A stretch of 13,002 nucleotides of DNA, from assembly GCA_039961675.1 (NCBI GenBank), contig JABRWC010000001.1:1-13002 (forward strand), written 5' to 3'. A program made the translations under genes and the position numbers. The stretch comes from JABRWC01 sp039961675. GTDB taxonomy: Bacteria; Planctomycetota; Phycisphaerae; UBA1845; Fen-1342. Of the stretch, positions 1 to 7,400 are shown piece by piece (positions within the stretch are counted from its first letter, which is position 1; every line of letters starts with the position of its first letter). The notes beneath the pieces are model-generated. The model worked only from the letters and a program-made list of their open reading frames with translations, did not search any database and had not been told where the DNA came from.

Positions 1-90
1 GACGATGGGGCCCCCCGCCTGCGCGGGGGTGACGATGGGGACCCCCGCTTTCGCGGGGGTCACGAGTGGGGACGCGCGCCAGCGCGGGGG
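1..90. repeat. Tandem 30-bp palindromic repeats (three units, edge-truncated)
   Basis: Three consecutive 30-bp units start at 1, 31 and 61. Units 1 and 2 begin GACGATGGGG. Unit 2 then carries a perfect 8-bp inverted repeat, ACCCCCGC, a TTTC loop, and GCGGGGGT (41-60). Unit 1 keeps 7 of the pairs (12-18 with 23-29) around a different loop. Unit 3 (61-90) keeps the general pattern but its stem has decayed. The array may continue left of the window. Short palindromes of this kind resemble REP-like intergenic repeats; I do not assign a named family. They lie about 240 bp beyond the stop of the leftward adaptor gene. A role in transcript ends or DNA structure is possible but not shown. Confidence 0.75.
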
Positions 91-330
91 CGACGACGGC
101 GAGCGTCGGCGTCCCGCCGGCGACACCGGGAGCGCGGGCGTATCGCCCGCAATGCGCCCCGCGCTGCAATAGGGGGTTTGGATGCGCCCGCTTCTGCTCG
201 TCGGCATGACGGCAAGTCCGGGACGAACCAACCGCGAGGCAAGGACGACCGATCGCGAATCTGGAAGCAACCCGAGAATGACGGACCGCCTGGGAGCCCC
301 AGACGATGCGGCCATAAAGCCCAGCGAGCC
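91..330. other. Non-coding stretch with one short hairpin
   Basis: I find no convincing gene here: reading frames on both strands are short, arginine-rich or lack a start context. The only clear structure is a perfect 7-bp inverted repeat, GCGGGCG-TAT-CGCCCGC, at 134-150. It lies downstream of the leftward operon but has no T-run on the minus strand, so it is not a standard intrinsic terminator. Confidence 0.5.
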
Positions 331-1998
331 TCACTTGCCCGCGGCGCTGGCGCCGGTCCCGCCGGCGGCCTGCGAGGCGGCCGGCGCGGCGGCCGCCGCC
401 GGGCCTTTCGCCGCGTCGTCCGGCTTGCGCCCTTCGTCGGACTTCTCGCCGCCGACGGCGGGGAGCTTTGCCAGCAGGCGTTCGTCGGCGTGCAGCAGGA
501 CGCGGTCGCCGCTGGTCACGCCTTCGATGATCTCGACCGACGTGACGCTTGCGCGGCCGAGCTTCACCTCGACCGGGTCGGCGGCGAGGCCGTTCTGCAC
601 GAAGACGAAGTTCTTTCGCCCCCGGGCGTGGACGGTCTGCACCGGCACCGCCAGCGCGTTGTGAATGGTCTCGATCAGGATCTCGACCTCGGCTGAATCG
701 CCGGGCGACAGCGGAGCGTCCGTCTCGTCGAGCAGGATTTCGGTCGTGTGCTCCTTGAGTTCGGGATTGAGCCAGCGGTTCGACGAGTCCGCGAATTTGG
801 CGATCTTGGAGATTTTGCCGCTGAACGTGCGGCCCGGAACGGCCGGTACTCGCACGATCGCCGGCAACCCCTCGCTGACCTTGTGGCGGTCCGCCTCGTG
901 GATGCGCGTTGAGACCAGCATGCGCGTCGTGTCCGGCAGCACGAGCAGCGTCTGGCCTTCGCGGACCTTCACGCCCTCGGCGATGCGGTCGTCGTTCCAC
1001 CCGTAGGGGTTGTTCGGGTACTGCACGACCCCGTCGGCCGGCGCCGTGATCTTGCACTTGGAGAGCTGCTCTTTGAGGCGGTTGACGCGGCCCTGGCGCA
1101 TGGCAAGCGTGGCCTCAAGCTGCTTGACCTTGGCCTCCGCCTGCGCGATGCGCGACTCGGCCTGGGTCTTGACGCGCTCGAGCTCCTCGTGGGCGCGCTC
1201 CACCGCCGATGTCCTCTGCATCTGCTCCTTCTTGAACTCGTAGTTCGTTAGCGTCCACTTGGCGGTCTTGTACCGATCGAGCGTCATCTCGGCCTTGGTC
1301 AGCTCGAAGACGAGCTGCTTGATCTTCTCGGCGGTGACGAAGCCGCGTTCCTTGAGCTGCTTGTTCTTCTCGAGTTCCTCGCGCTTGCGGTCGAGGTCAA
1401 GCTCGGCCTGCTGAATGTCGATCTCGGCGGACTTGAGCTTCTGCTTGTAGTCGCCCTCGATGTACTTCTCCAGGTCTATGGTGGCGACCTGCACTTCGAT
1501 CTCGGCCTTGCGCACGTCGCTGGCGTTCTGATTCCGCTGGATGCCCAGGTCCTCGACCGCGCGACGCAGGTCGGCCTCCACTCCCTGAAGGTCGATCTGC
1601 TCGCGCTCGAACTTCTCCTTGAGCTCGTCAGAGGCCAGCTCGACCAGCAGATCGCCTTTCTTGACCCGCGCGCTCTCCTCGACGATCTTGAGGATCGTCG
1701 CCTGTCCCTCCAGATCGCACTTGATCTCCAACGAATCCCGCGGCTTGATCTCGCCGCTTTCCACCAGCGTGATGCTCAGGTTGACCGGCTGCACCTCGAA
1801 ATACGAGCGTCCCGAATCGCCCGCACCAACCAGTCGCTGCCAGACGCCGCTGCGGATCGCCGCGCCGATCGCCGTCACGACCAGCGCCAGCACAACCGCC
1901 GGCGCCGCCCAGCGCAGGATCCTCCCGCGGAAGCGGCGGCGCGGCCGCACCGTGTCGACCAGCTCCACGCCGGGCGCCAGACTTGGTGTCGTTTCCAT
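331..1998 (-). CDS. HlyD/MacA-type efflux periplasmic adaptor (membrane fusion protein)
   Basis: This 555-residue protein should bridge an inner-membrane pump (RND or MacB-like ABC type) to an outer-membrane channel. A basic cytoplasmic N-terminus (RPRRRFRGR) precedes one membrane anchor at about 30-49. A lipoyl-like half-motif sits near 97-120 (EGQATILKIVEES...KKGDLLVEL). A long charged coiled coil spans about 123-312 (KREELEKNKQLKERGF, VERAHEELERVKTQAE). The second lipoyl half begins KCKITAPADGVVQYP at 315-328, and a beta-barrel/membrane-proximal part ends near 505 (LSPGDSAEVEILI, ALAVPVQTV). The last 40 residues are an Ala/Gly/Pro-rich tail of low complexity. The ATG at 1998 is chosen because GGAGG lies 5 nt upstream; an upstream in-frame ATG would overlap the preceding gene and lacks that signal. 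The gene follows the dockerin-protein gene by 46 nt. The pump itself is not in the window, so the substrate is unknown. Confidence 0.88.
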   Translation of the reverse strand: METTPSLAPGVELVDTVRPRRRFRGRILRWAAPAVVLALVVTAIGAAIRSGVWQRLVGAGDSGRSYFEVQPVNLSITLVESGEIKPRDSLEIKCDLEGQATILKIVEESARVKKGDLLVELASDELKEKFEREQIDLQGVEADLRRAVEDLGIQRNQNASDVRKAEIEVQVATIDLEKYIEGDYKQKLKSAEIDIQQAELDLDRKREELEKNKQLKERGFVTAEKIKQLVFELTKAEMTLDRYKTAKWTLTNYEFKKEQMQRTSAVERAHEELERVKTQAESRIAQAEAKVKQLEATLAMRQGRVNRLKEQLSKCKITAPADGVVQYPNNPYGWNDDRIAEGVKVREGQTLLVLPDTTRMLVSTRIHEADRHKVSEGLPAIVRVPAVPGRTFSGKISKIAKFADSSNRWLNPELKEHTTEILLDETDAPLSPGDSAEVEILIETIHNALAVPVQTVHARGRKNFVFVQNGLAADPVEVKLGRASVTSVEIIEGVTSGDRVLLHADERLLAKLPAVGGEKSDEGRKPDDAAKGPAAAAAPAASQAAGGTGASAAGK

Positions 1999-2044
1999 GG
2001 TGACCTCCGTGCACGCTTCGCGTCGGACGCGCGGCGTCTTCCGC

Positions 2045-3364
2045 TCAACGGTCGAGCAGCCGCTCGACGAAAGGCTCGATGTCGCGCTCATCAAGCGAGC
2101 CGTCGCCGTTCAAGTCACCGCGCGCCGCGCGGCCGACGCCTGGAAAGAGGCGCTCGTACGCCCGCGGGTCGCTGATCGCGAGAATCAGCGGGTCCACGTC
2201 GTACTTGTCCAGCGCGTCGTCGTCGTTCATGTCGCCCAGCAGGGCGAACTCGGCCACCCAGGTCGAGTCCGCGAGCGGGGCGCAACGCAGCACGGGTTCG
2301 CCGACCTCGCTGCTTCCATCCGCCGGGCGCCAGCGCACGAAGACAAGCTCCGCGGTGCGCGGTGGAACGTGGAGCGTGACCGACTCACCCGCCAGCACGT
2401 CCGCCTGCCCGGGAGTAGAGATCGCCGCGCATAGTCCGAAGTCGTCGTGGGCGACCCAGCACGGCACGCCGTCCGCCGGCTCCGACAGCACCTGGATCGT
2501 GACCGCGTCGCGCGGAGCCTCGGATCGGGCGGCGTACTTCGCCACGGCGAGCTGCTCGGCGAACGTCTCGACGGAGATCGCACGCTGCCCGTCCGGCAGC
2601 TCCACGCCATTGCACTGCCAGCTCACGAACACGTGCCCCTCGGCGATGGCGGGCGCCAGCACGCGCGTGACCGTGGCGGAAGCGAGGTTCTGCGTAAAGG
2701 GGGTGGGACGCTCGTGCAGCGCTCCTGGAAACTCGCCGCCCAGCACGACAGTGACGCCATTGAGCGGCGCCGACTCGACGCGAAGCATGGCGCTGGACTC
2801 GTACCCGACGGCCGACACCTCCGCCAATGCCCAGCCGCCGGCGTCGCTCGATCCCTCGGAGGTGAAACGGAGTTGCGCCCGGACGCCCGCGCAAGCGTCC
2901 GGCAGCGTTGCGCTCCACAACGCAAATTGACCGGGAGTCCGCCCGAGCGGGAGGGCGCGACCCACGTGGAGCCACTCACCCCGATCCGCACGGGCCTCGA
3001 CCCGCAGCGGTTCAGGGGCGGCGCCCCCACCCGGCGCGAGCAGCGCCGAGATAACCACCACCGGCATGCCGCGCAATTCGAACTCGGGCGACGTGAGTCG
3101 TGACCCGACGGGCAGCTCGACACCTCCGGCGGCTGGACGCCGCGCGGTCGGCGCCGGAAACCGCGCTGACTCGGCCGGCCCGGGCGACTCAAGTTGCCAG
3201 CGAGCGGACGCGACGGATCGGGGATCGAGTGACTGGTCGAGGAGGATCGCCGGGCGTATGACGCCCTCCAATGGCGCCGGAAGGAGTTGCTGGGCGCGCA
3301 ATGCCGCGGGCAGCGTGGCCAGCGCGACCAGGAGCGCCACCGTTTTTCCGGTGCGGAATGACAA
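2045..3364 (-). CDS. Secreted protein with beta-rich modules and C-terminal dockerin-type repeats
   Basis: This 439-residue protein has no named function I can assign. Residues 1-24 form a signal peptide (TVALLVALATLPAALRA, then QQ). Residues about 50-190 look like a beta-sandwich ending LRFTSEGSSDAGGWALAEVSAVGY-like strands, reminiscent of MAM/jelly-roll folds. Two related modules follow, about 195-278 and 289-375. Each has V-x-S/L-x-P-x-x-GV, then TPF or TPG, then VT, then FV-x-W and a final AxxF/KY strand. The C-terminus has two EF-hand-like dockerin repeats, GDMNDDDALDKYDVDPLIL (377-395) and GDLNGDGSLDERDIEPFV (416-433), which should bind calcium. Such tails are common in planctomycete exported proteins. 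The start is TTG with GAGGAG about 10 nt upstream; it fits the signal peptide well. It is the first gene of a leftward unit with the adaptor gene. It is probably exported, perhaps surface-attached. Confidence 0.8.
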   Translation of the reverse strand: MSFRTGKTVALLVALATLPAALRAQQLLPAPLEGVIRPAILLDQSLDPRSVASARWQLESPGPAESARFPAPTARRPAAGGVELPVGSRLTSPEFELRGMPVVVISALLAPGGGAAPEPLRVEARADRGEWLHVGRALPLGRTPGQFALWSATLPDACAGVRAQLRFTSEGSSDAGGWALAEVSAVGYESSAMLRVESAPLNGVTVVLGGEFPGALHERPTPFTQNLASATVTRVLAPAIAEGHVFVSWQCNGVELPDGQRAISVETFAEQLAVAKYAARSEAPRDAVTIQVLSEPADGVPCWVAHDDFGLCAAISTPGQADVLAGESVTLHVPPRTAELVFVRWRPADGSSEVGEPVLRCAPLADSTWVAEFALLGDMNDDDALDKYDVDPLILAISDPRAYERLFPGVGRAARGDLNGDGSLDERDIEPFVERLLDR

Positions 3365-3446
3365 AACTCTGCGCTCCTCGCGGCAAGCGCACCCCGACCG
3401 GACCCCGTCACGGGGACCGACGCGCGGCGCGCTTCACCCCCTTTTG

Positions 3447-3475
3447 AGGATAGCACATTGCGCCGGGCATGCCCA
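3447..3475 (-). promoter_or_regulatory. Candidate promoter of the dockerin-protein/adaptor unit
   Basis: Read on the minus strand, TGGGCA (3475-3470) is followed after 17 nt by TATCCT (3452-3447). Each box matches four of six sigma70 consensus bases. Transcription would start near 3440, giving a leader of about 75 nt before the TTG start. It is the best match I see in the divergent spacer, but GC-rich sequence gives such matches by chance. Confidence 0.3.
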
Positions 3476-3549
3476 GCCGAGTTCCCTGTTTCCGGGTAGC
3501 ATGTGCCGAGTCGGGACGGCGCCATGGGCAAGGAGGCCGGCGAACGATC

Positions 3550-4173
3550 ATGGATTTCCGCAATTCCACTGAGCTCGACTCGCGGCGGCTCGAAGGCATG
3601 TTCGTCCGGCACGCGGCGCCGTTTGCGCACGACCGCCTGACGGTACGCGTGCGCTACAGCCGGGGCGCGGATTTCTCAGGCACGTGCTTTTACCGTGACG
3701 GCCGGATTTTCATCAATCTCGGACGTCATCTGCGGTACCCCTATTCGCTGGGCACACACCTGGCCCGGGCGCAGAGCGACCACGCGTGCTGGTGGCGCGA
3801 GGTGCTGCGGCTGACGGTGGCGGACGCGTACCAGCTCGCGCTGTTCATTTTTCTTCACGAGCTGTTTCATTACCTCGTGAAGGCGGCCGGACGCTGTCCG
3901 CGCCGCAAGGAGGCGATGTGCGACCGTTTCGCCGCCGCCGTGCTGGTCGACGAGTATCACTGCCGCGTGCTCGATGCCCAGGGGCGGGACGTGCCCCGCT
4001 CGGCGTGGCATTTCCAGGACCTGCTGGCGTTCGTCGCCCGGGCGCCGCGGCATCCTGAGCCGCAGGACCGGGCGGCGCGCTCGCCGGTCCCGGTCCGAAT
4101 GGTCAGCGCGGGCGGCGCGAGCGGTCGGGGAGAGTTGGGCCTGGCGCGACCTTGGCAAGGCGGAACGGCCTGA
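3550..4173 (+). CDS. Putative zinc metallopeptidase, ImmA/IrrE (M78)-like HExxH protein
   Basis: A 207-residue soluble protein. Its key feature is a zinc-peptidase helix, LFIFLHELFHYLV (98-110), with HELFH at 103-107, followed by KEAMCDRFAAAVLVDEY (120-136). This order, HExxH then an acidic residue in an ...A/C-D-x-FAA... helix about 15 residues later, resembles ImmA/IrrE peptidases, in which the second helix supplies the third metal ligand. Here Glu121 or Asp125 could serve, but neither lies exactly where the family's usual Glu falls, so activity is uncertain. There is no signal peptide, membrane segment or HTH domain. The last 40 residues are Arg/Gly/Pro-rich. The start at 3550 (MDFRNSTEL) follows AGGAGG by about 13 nt, a long spacing; an upstream ATG at 3469 is possible but would add a non-conserved-looking stretch across that site. 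It is the only gene between the divergent leftward unit and acpP, with no repressor gene beside it. A SprT-like or orphan HExxH protein is the alternative. Confidence 0.65.
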   Translation: MDFRNSTELDSRRLEGMFVRHAAPFAHDRLTVRVRYSRGADFSGTCFYRDGRIFINLGRHLRYPYSLGTHLARAQSDHACWWREVLRLTVADAYQLALFIFLHELFHYLVKAAGRCPRRKEAMCDRFAAAVLVDEYHCRVLDAQGRDVPRSAWHFQDLLAFVARAPRHPEPQDRAARSPVPVRMVSAGGASGRGELGLARPWQGGTA

Positions 4174-4233
4174 TTACCATTCCGAAATTCCGGGCGGCCC
4201 CGCGCGGTGGCCGCGGCCGGACCGGCGAGCGCT

Positions 4234-4248
4234 GGAAACCTAGGTTCC
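4234..4248. promoter_or_regulatory. AACCTAGGTT palindrome upstream of acpP
   Basis: A perfect 10-bp palindrome AACCTAGGTT (4237-4246 within GGAAACCTAGGTTCC) lies about 100 bp before the acpP start. With one A bulged, the symmetry extends to GGA/TCC. It contains CTAG, a tetranucleotide that is rare in many bacterial genomes. It could be an operator for the acpP-fabF pair, but no regulator is identified and it may be chance. Confidence 0.3.
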
Positions 4249-4335
4249 GTCGCCCCGCGGCGCGGCACACGGGCGGCGCCCGAGCAGTCAGGTTTCGCGA
4301 GTGTCCCGAGTGGACGTCGTTCACAGGTTCCAGGC

Positions 4336-4341
4336 AGGAGG
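4336..4341 (+). promoter_or_regulatory. Ribosome binding site deciding the GTG start of acpP
   Basis: AGGAGG lies 9 nt before GTG at 4351. It selects that codon over in-frame starts further upstream, whose reading would prefix the carrier protein with about 48 low-complexity residues. Confidence 0.8.
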
Positions 4342-4350
4342 ACCGCACCG

Positions 4351-4605
4351 GTGCCCGAGCTGGCGGAAATCGAGACAAAAGTAAAGAAGATCGTCGCGGA
4401 TCAGATGGGCGTCGCCGAGAGCGAGATCTCGCGCGAGACGTCGTTCGTGAACGATCTCAATGCCGACTCGCTCGATACGGTCGAGCTGGTGATGGAGTTC
4501 GAGGAGAAATTCGATCTCAACATCCCCGACGAGGAGGCCGAGAAAATCCAGACCGTGGGGCAAGCCATCGACTATATCAAGGCTTACCTGGACAAGAACG
4601 CGTAG
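4351..4605 (+). CDS. acpP: Acyl carrier protein
   Basis: An 84-residue acidic four-helix protein that carries growing acyl chains of type II fatty acid synthesis on a phosphopantetheine arm in the cytoplasm. The attachment motif NADSLDTVELVMEFEEKF (37-54) is intact, with the modified Ser at residue 40. Helix III and the C-terminus (IPDEEAEKIQTVGQAIDYI) match the family, and the length is normal (about 75-85). It starts at GTG, supported by AGGAGG 9 nt upstream. fabF begins 21 nt after its stop, the classic acpP-fabF arrangement, so the two should be co-transcribed. No fabD, fabG or fabH lies upstream here; an unrelated peptidase gene does. Holo-ACP synthase must be encoded elsewhere. Confidence 0.96.
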   Translation: MPELAEIETKVKKIVADQMGVAESEISRETSFVNDLNADSLDTVELVMEFEEKFDLNIPDEEAEKIQTVGQAIDYIKAYLDKNA

Positions 4606-4626
4606 CGGTCAGGCGGGAAGTGTGCG

Positions 4627-5865
4627 ATGGGTGAGCGCCGGGTAGTTGTCACCGGCCGAGGCGCGGTCACGCCCCTCGGAAACTCCGTGTCGAGCCTGTG
4701 GGACGGCCTGATCGCCGGGCGGTCCGCGGTGCGCGCGGTACAGCGGTTCGACGCCAGCCAGTTCGACGTGCGCTTCGGCGGCGAGTGCATCGACTTCGTT
4801 CCGGAGTCCCTGCTCGACGTCCGGCAGATCAAGCGCATGGACCGCTTTTCTCAGCTCGCCTACGTCGCGGCGCAGGAAGCGTTCAAAGAGTGCGGCCTCG
4901 TGCCGGGAAGCTTCGATCCGCAGCGCATGGGCGTCATCACCGGCAGCGGCATCGGCGGAATCGGCGAACTGGAGGAGCAGCACAAGCGGCTGATCGACAA
5001 AGGCCCCAGCCGCGTCTCGGCGTTCACCATTCCCAAGCTCATGACGAACGCGGCGTCCGGACACATCTCGATCGCCTTTAACGCCCAGGGCGTGAACACC
5101 GCCGTCGCCACTGCATGCGCCTCCGCCGGCAACGCCATCGGCGACAGCTTCCACGCGATTCGCTTTGGCCAGGCGGACGTCATGATCACCGGCGGATCGG
5201 AGGCGGCGCTGTCCCCGCTCGGGCTGGCCGCGTTCGCCGCGATGAAGGCGCTGAGCGTGCGAAACGACGATCCGGCCGTCGCATCGCGGCCCTGGGACAA
5301 GGGCCGCGACGGCTTCGTGCTGAGCGAGGGCGCCGGCATCCTCGTACTCGAAGAATACGAGCACGCCCGGCGGCGCGGCGCGCCGATCTTCGCCGAGCTG
5401 ATCGGCTACGGAGCAACGGCCGACGCCGGCGACATGGTGCAGCCCGATCCGGAAGGCCGCGGCGCCGGGCGGGCGATCTCGCTCGCGCTGGCCTGCGCGA
5501 AGATCAACCCCGACCAGGTCGATTACGTCAACGCGCACGCCACGAGCACGCCGCTGGGCGACATTGCCGAGACCCGCGCGATCAAACGCGTGTTCGGTGC
5601 GGCCGCCCGCAAGCTGGCGATCAGCAGCACCAAGAGCGCCATCGGCCACACGCTCGGGGCCAGCGGCGGCATCGAGGCGCTGGTGTGCGTCGACACGCTG
5701 CGGCACAACACGATTCACCCCACGATCAACCTTGACGAACCGGACGCGGAATGCGACCTCGACTTCGTGCCCAAGCACGCACGCGACGCGCGCGTAAACA
5801 TTGTCATGAGCAACTCGTTCGGGTTCGGCGGGCACAACGCCTGTCTGATCTTCCGCAAGATCTGA
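4627..5865 (+). CDS. fabF: 3-oxoacyl-[acyl-carrier-protein] synthase II
   Basis: A 412-residue KAS II enzyme. It elongates acyl-ACP by decarboxylative condensation with malonyl-ACP. The complete thiolase-fold catalytic set is visible: nucleophile Cys164 in TACASAGNAIG, His304 in VNAHATSTPLGD, and Lys336/His341 in STKSAIGHTLGASGG. The glycine-rich C-terminal SNSFGFGGHNA contains the gating phenylalanine region. The N-terminus (RRVVVTGRGAVTPLGN) and the length match the family. The segment GYGATADAGDMVQPDPEG (261-278) replaces the more usual S/T-D-A-Y/H-H-M-T at the same place; this is a loop variation, not a lost catalytic residue. It starts at ATG, 21 nt after acpP, with a modest GGCGGGA signal. 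A role as an acyl synthase of another pathway (polyketide-like) is unlikely given the acpP neighbour. Confidence 0.95.
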   Translation: MGERRVVVTGRGAVTPLGNSVSSLWDGLIAGRSAVRAVQRFDASQFDVRFGGECIDFVPESLLDVRQIKRMDRFSQLAYVAAQEAFKECGLVPGSFDPQRMGVITGSGIGGIGELEEQHKRLIDKGPSRVSAFTIPKLMTNAASGHISIAFNAQGVNTAVATACASAGNAIGDSFHAIRFGQADVMITGGSEAALSPLGLAAFAAMKALSVRNDDPAVASRPWDKGRDGFVLSEGAGILVLEEYEHARRRGAPIFAELIGYGATADAGDMVQPDPEGRGAGRAISLALACAKINPDQVDYVNAHATSTPLGDIAETRAIKRVFGAAARKLAISSTKSAIGHTLGASGGIEALVCVDTLRHNTIHPTINLDEPDAECDLDFVPKHARDARVNIVMSNSFGFGGHNACLIFRKI

Positions 5866-5902
5866 ACCTGACTCGGCTGCGTTGACCTCTGAACGTCCAA
5901 CC

Positions 5903-5988
5903 CCGTAGCGTCGGACCTCCCTGTCCGAAGGGTTCGCATTCGTCGCCTTCGACCGCGATGCCGTAGCGTCGGACCTCCGTGTCCGACG
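5903..5988. repeat. Two copies of a hairpin repeat in the convergent spacer
   Basis: Copies at 5903-5930 and 5961-5988, 58 bp apart, share CCGTAGCGTCGGACCTCC and then TGTCCGA, differing at only two of 28 positions. Each folds: copy 2 pairs GTCGGAC with GTCCGAC (7 bp, 6-nt loop), and copy 1 pairs TCGGAC with GTCCGA. They lie between the converging ends of fabF and the second glycosyltransferase gene, so they may help end both transcripts, although there is no T-run. The compact palindrome looks like a dispersed repeat family. Confidence 0.75.
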
Positions 5989-6098
5989 GAAAGCGCAGTT
6001 CCAGATCTCCGCATCAAACCGAAGACTCAAACGTCGCCCTCGGCACTTTGCCGCGGTCCCGCTGCGCAGCCTGCCCCAGCTCGGCCGCCCCGCCGGTC

Positions 6099-7400
6099 TC
6101 AGTCCGTCGCGACCGCGGCGCTCGCGTCGCTGCGGGCGGTGTTGCGTTGCTCTCGCGCGCCACGGCTTGCACCGAGCAGCGCCGCGCCGAGCAGCAACAG
6201 CATCCATACGTGCACCCCGTACAAACGCGCCCCGTTGGAAAGCCAGCCCGCCATTCCCGCCAGCCAGATCACGACGCCCGCCGTTCCGGCCACGCGCGCG
6301 CCGATCCACCCGCGGCCGCGTGCCGCGTCCACCACGCACGCGAGCGCGGGCAGCGCAAAGACCAGGTAGTACGTGCGCACCAGGGGCGACAGCACGAGCA
6401 TGGCCAAGAGGAGCATCGCGACCTGCATGCGCAGCAGCGCGCTGCTCACGCCCGCGGCAGTCTTCGCTGAATGCCGGGGCGGCGCACCGCGCGTCACGAT
6501 CAGCGCCACGGCCAGCAGGACCGCCCATACCGCGTACGCCAACCGCAGCGCGTTCGGTTCGCTCAGCGTGATCGGCTGCCACGCCGCGCGGTACGGATGC
6601 TCGGCCACCAGCACGCGGCTCAGGACCGCGGGGATGGACTGGTTGCGGTGATCGACAAAGTGCTCGCGCAGCGTCGAGTCGGCCATGCCCCGCACCGGCG
6701 GCCCGAGCACGTTGCGCTGCCACCACTGCGCGTGGTATTCCGCGGTCAGCCGGGGCCCGAAAACCAGCAGCGGGGGCACGATGTTGATCAATCCGGCGGC
6801 AATCAACGCGAGCGCCAACGCGCGCCAACGGCGCGTAAGCGCCAGCCACGGCAGAAAGATCGCCGGCAGCAGCTTCACGCTCGCCGCCAGGCCGAACAGC
6901 ACGCCCGCGCGCCCGGCGCGGCCGCGATCGAGCGCGCCGCCGGCGCCGACAACCGCGGCCAGGATCGGGAGCGAAAGCTGGTTGAACCGCGCCGCCTCGT
7001 AGATCACGGGCGCCGCAAGCAGCCCGGCGAACATCACGGTCGATTCGGCGCGGACGCCGCCCGCCCAGCGCCGCAGCGCCGACAGCACGTACGCCAGCGA
7101 GCCGGCTTGCCCGCACGCCCAAATCCCCGCGGCGACGAGCGGCCCAGCCGCGGCCAGCGGCGCCAGCAGCAGCGGCACGGCCGGAAGGTAGAACGGCAGT
7201 TGCCGCCGCGAGAGCGCTTCGCCGGCGTCAAAGTTCGGGTTCAGCGCGCCGTGCTCCCAGACGTATGCCGCGTCGAGATAGAAATGGTGGAAGTCGTAGT
7301 CCATCTTCGCGGCCTGGATGAACGAGACAATGCCCACGGCACCGCACAAGGCGGTCATGAACCAGCCCCAGGCACGGCGGCTTGAGTCGTGCTCAGACAT
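6099..7400 (-). CDS. GT87-like polytopic glycosyltransferase (DUF2029-type), copy 2
   Basis: A 433-residue integral membrane protein with roughly ten hydrophobic segments. It resembles GT-C mannosyltransferases of family GT87, which move a sugar from a polyprenyl-phosphate donor on the outer face of the inner membrane. Family-like landmarks in order: an acidic first loop, DYDFHHFYLDAAYVW (34-48), after TM1; RFNQLSLPILAAV (138-150); GLAASVKLLPAIFLP (170-184); HRNQSIPAVLSR (251-262); and SPLVRTYYLVFALP (338-351) near the C-terminus. The start at 7400 is preferred because its ATG overlaps the stop of the upstream paralogue by 8 nt (ATGTCTGA), which suggests translational coupling; no good Shine-Dalgarno is seen. 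A longer N-terminus would be Arg-rich and inside the upstream gene. Acceptor and donor are unknown. The tail after 411 is polar. Confidence 0.8.
   Translation of the reverse strand: MSEHDSSRRAWGWFMTALCGAVGIVSFIQAAKMDYDFHHFYLDAAYVWEHGALNPNFDAGEALSRRQLPFYLPAVPLLLAPLAAAGPLVAAGIWACGQAGSLAYVLSALRRWAGGVRAESTVMFAGLLAAPVIYEAARFNQLSLPILAAVVGAGGALDRGRAGRAGVLFGLAASVKLLPAIFLPWLALTRRWRALALALIAAGLINIVPPLLVFGPRLTAEYHAQWWQRNVLGPPVRGMADSTLREHFVDHRNQSIPAVLSRVLVAEHPYRAAWQPITLSEPNALRLAYAVWAVLLAVALIVTRGAPPRHSAKTAAGVSSALLRMQVAMLLLAMLVLSPLVRTYYLVFALPALACVVDAARGRGWIGARVAGTAGVVIWLAGMAGWLSNGARLYGVHVWMLLLLGAALLGASRGAREQRNTARSDASAAVATD

Noticed and set aside
1..90. A CRISPR array
   Set aside because: The 30-bp units are directly adjacent with no unique spacers, and no cas gene is present.
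178..696. Plus-strand frames over the end of the adaptor gene
   Set aside because: They are antisense to the adaptor's conserved C-terminal domain and consist of low-complexity Arg/Ala/Gly sequence.
1999..2094. A longer N-terminus for the adaptor, starting at 2094
   Set aside because: It would overlap the preceding gene by 50 nt and lacks a ribosome binding site, whereas the ATG at 1998 has GGAGG 5 nt upstream and leads directly to the membrane anchor.
5866..6098. A tRNA or small RNA gene in the convergent spacer
   Set aside because: I found no cloverleaf, no T-loop consensus and no promoter-terminator pair; only the two hairpin repeats stand out.
4609..7122. An 837-codon open frame on the minus strand across fabF and the second glycosyltransferase gene
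   Set aside because: It is antisense to fabF and out of frame with the glycosyltransferase. Its translation is Arg/Ala-rich with no recognisable motif, typical of long open frames in GC-rich DNA.
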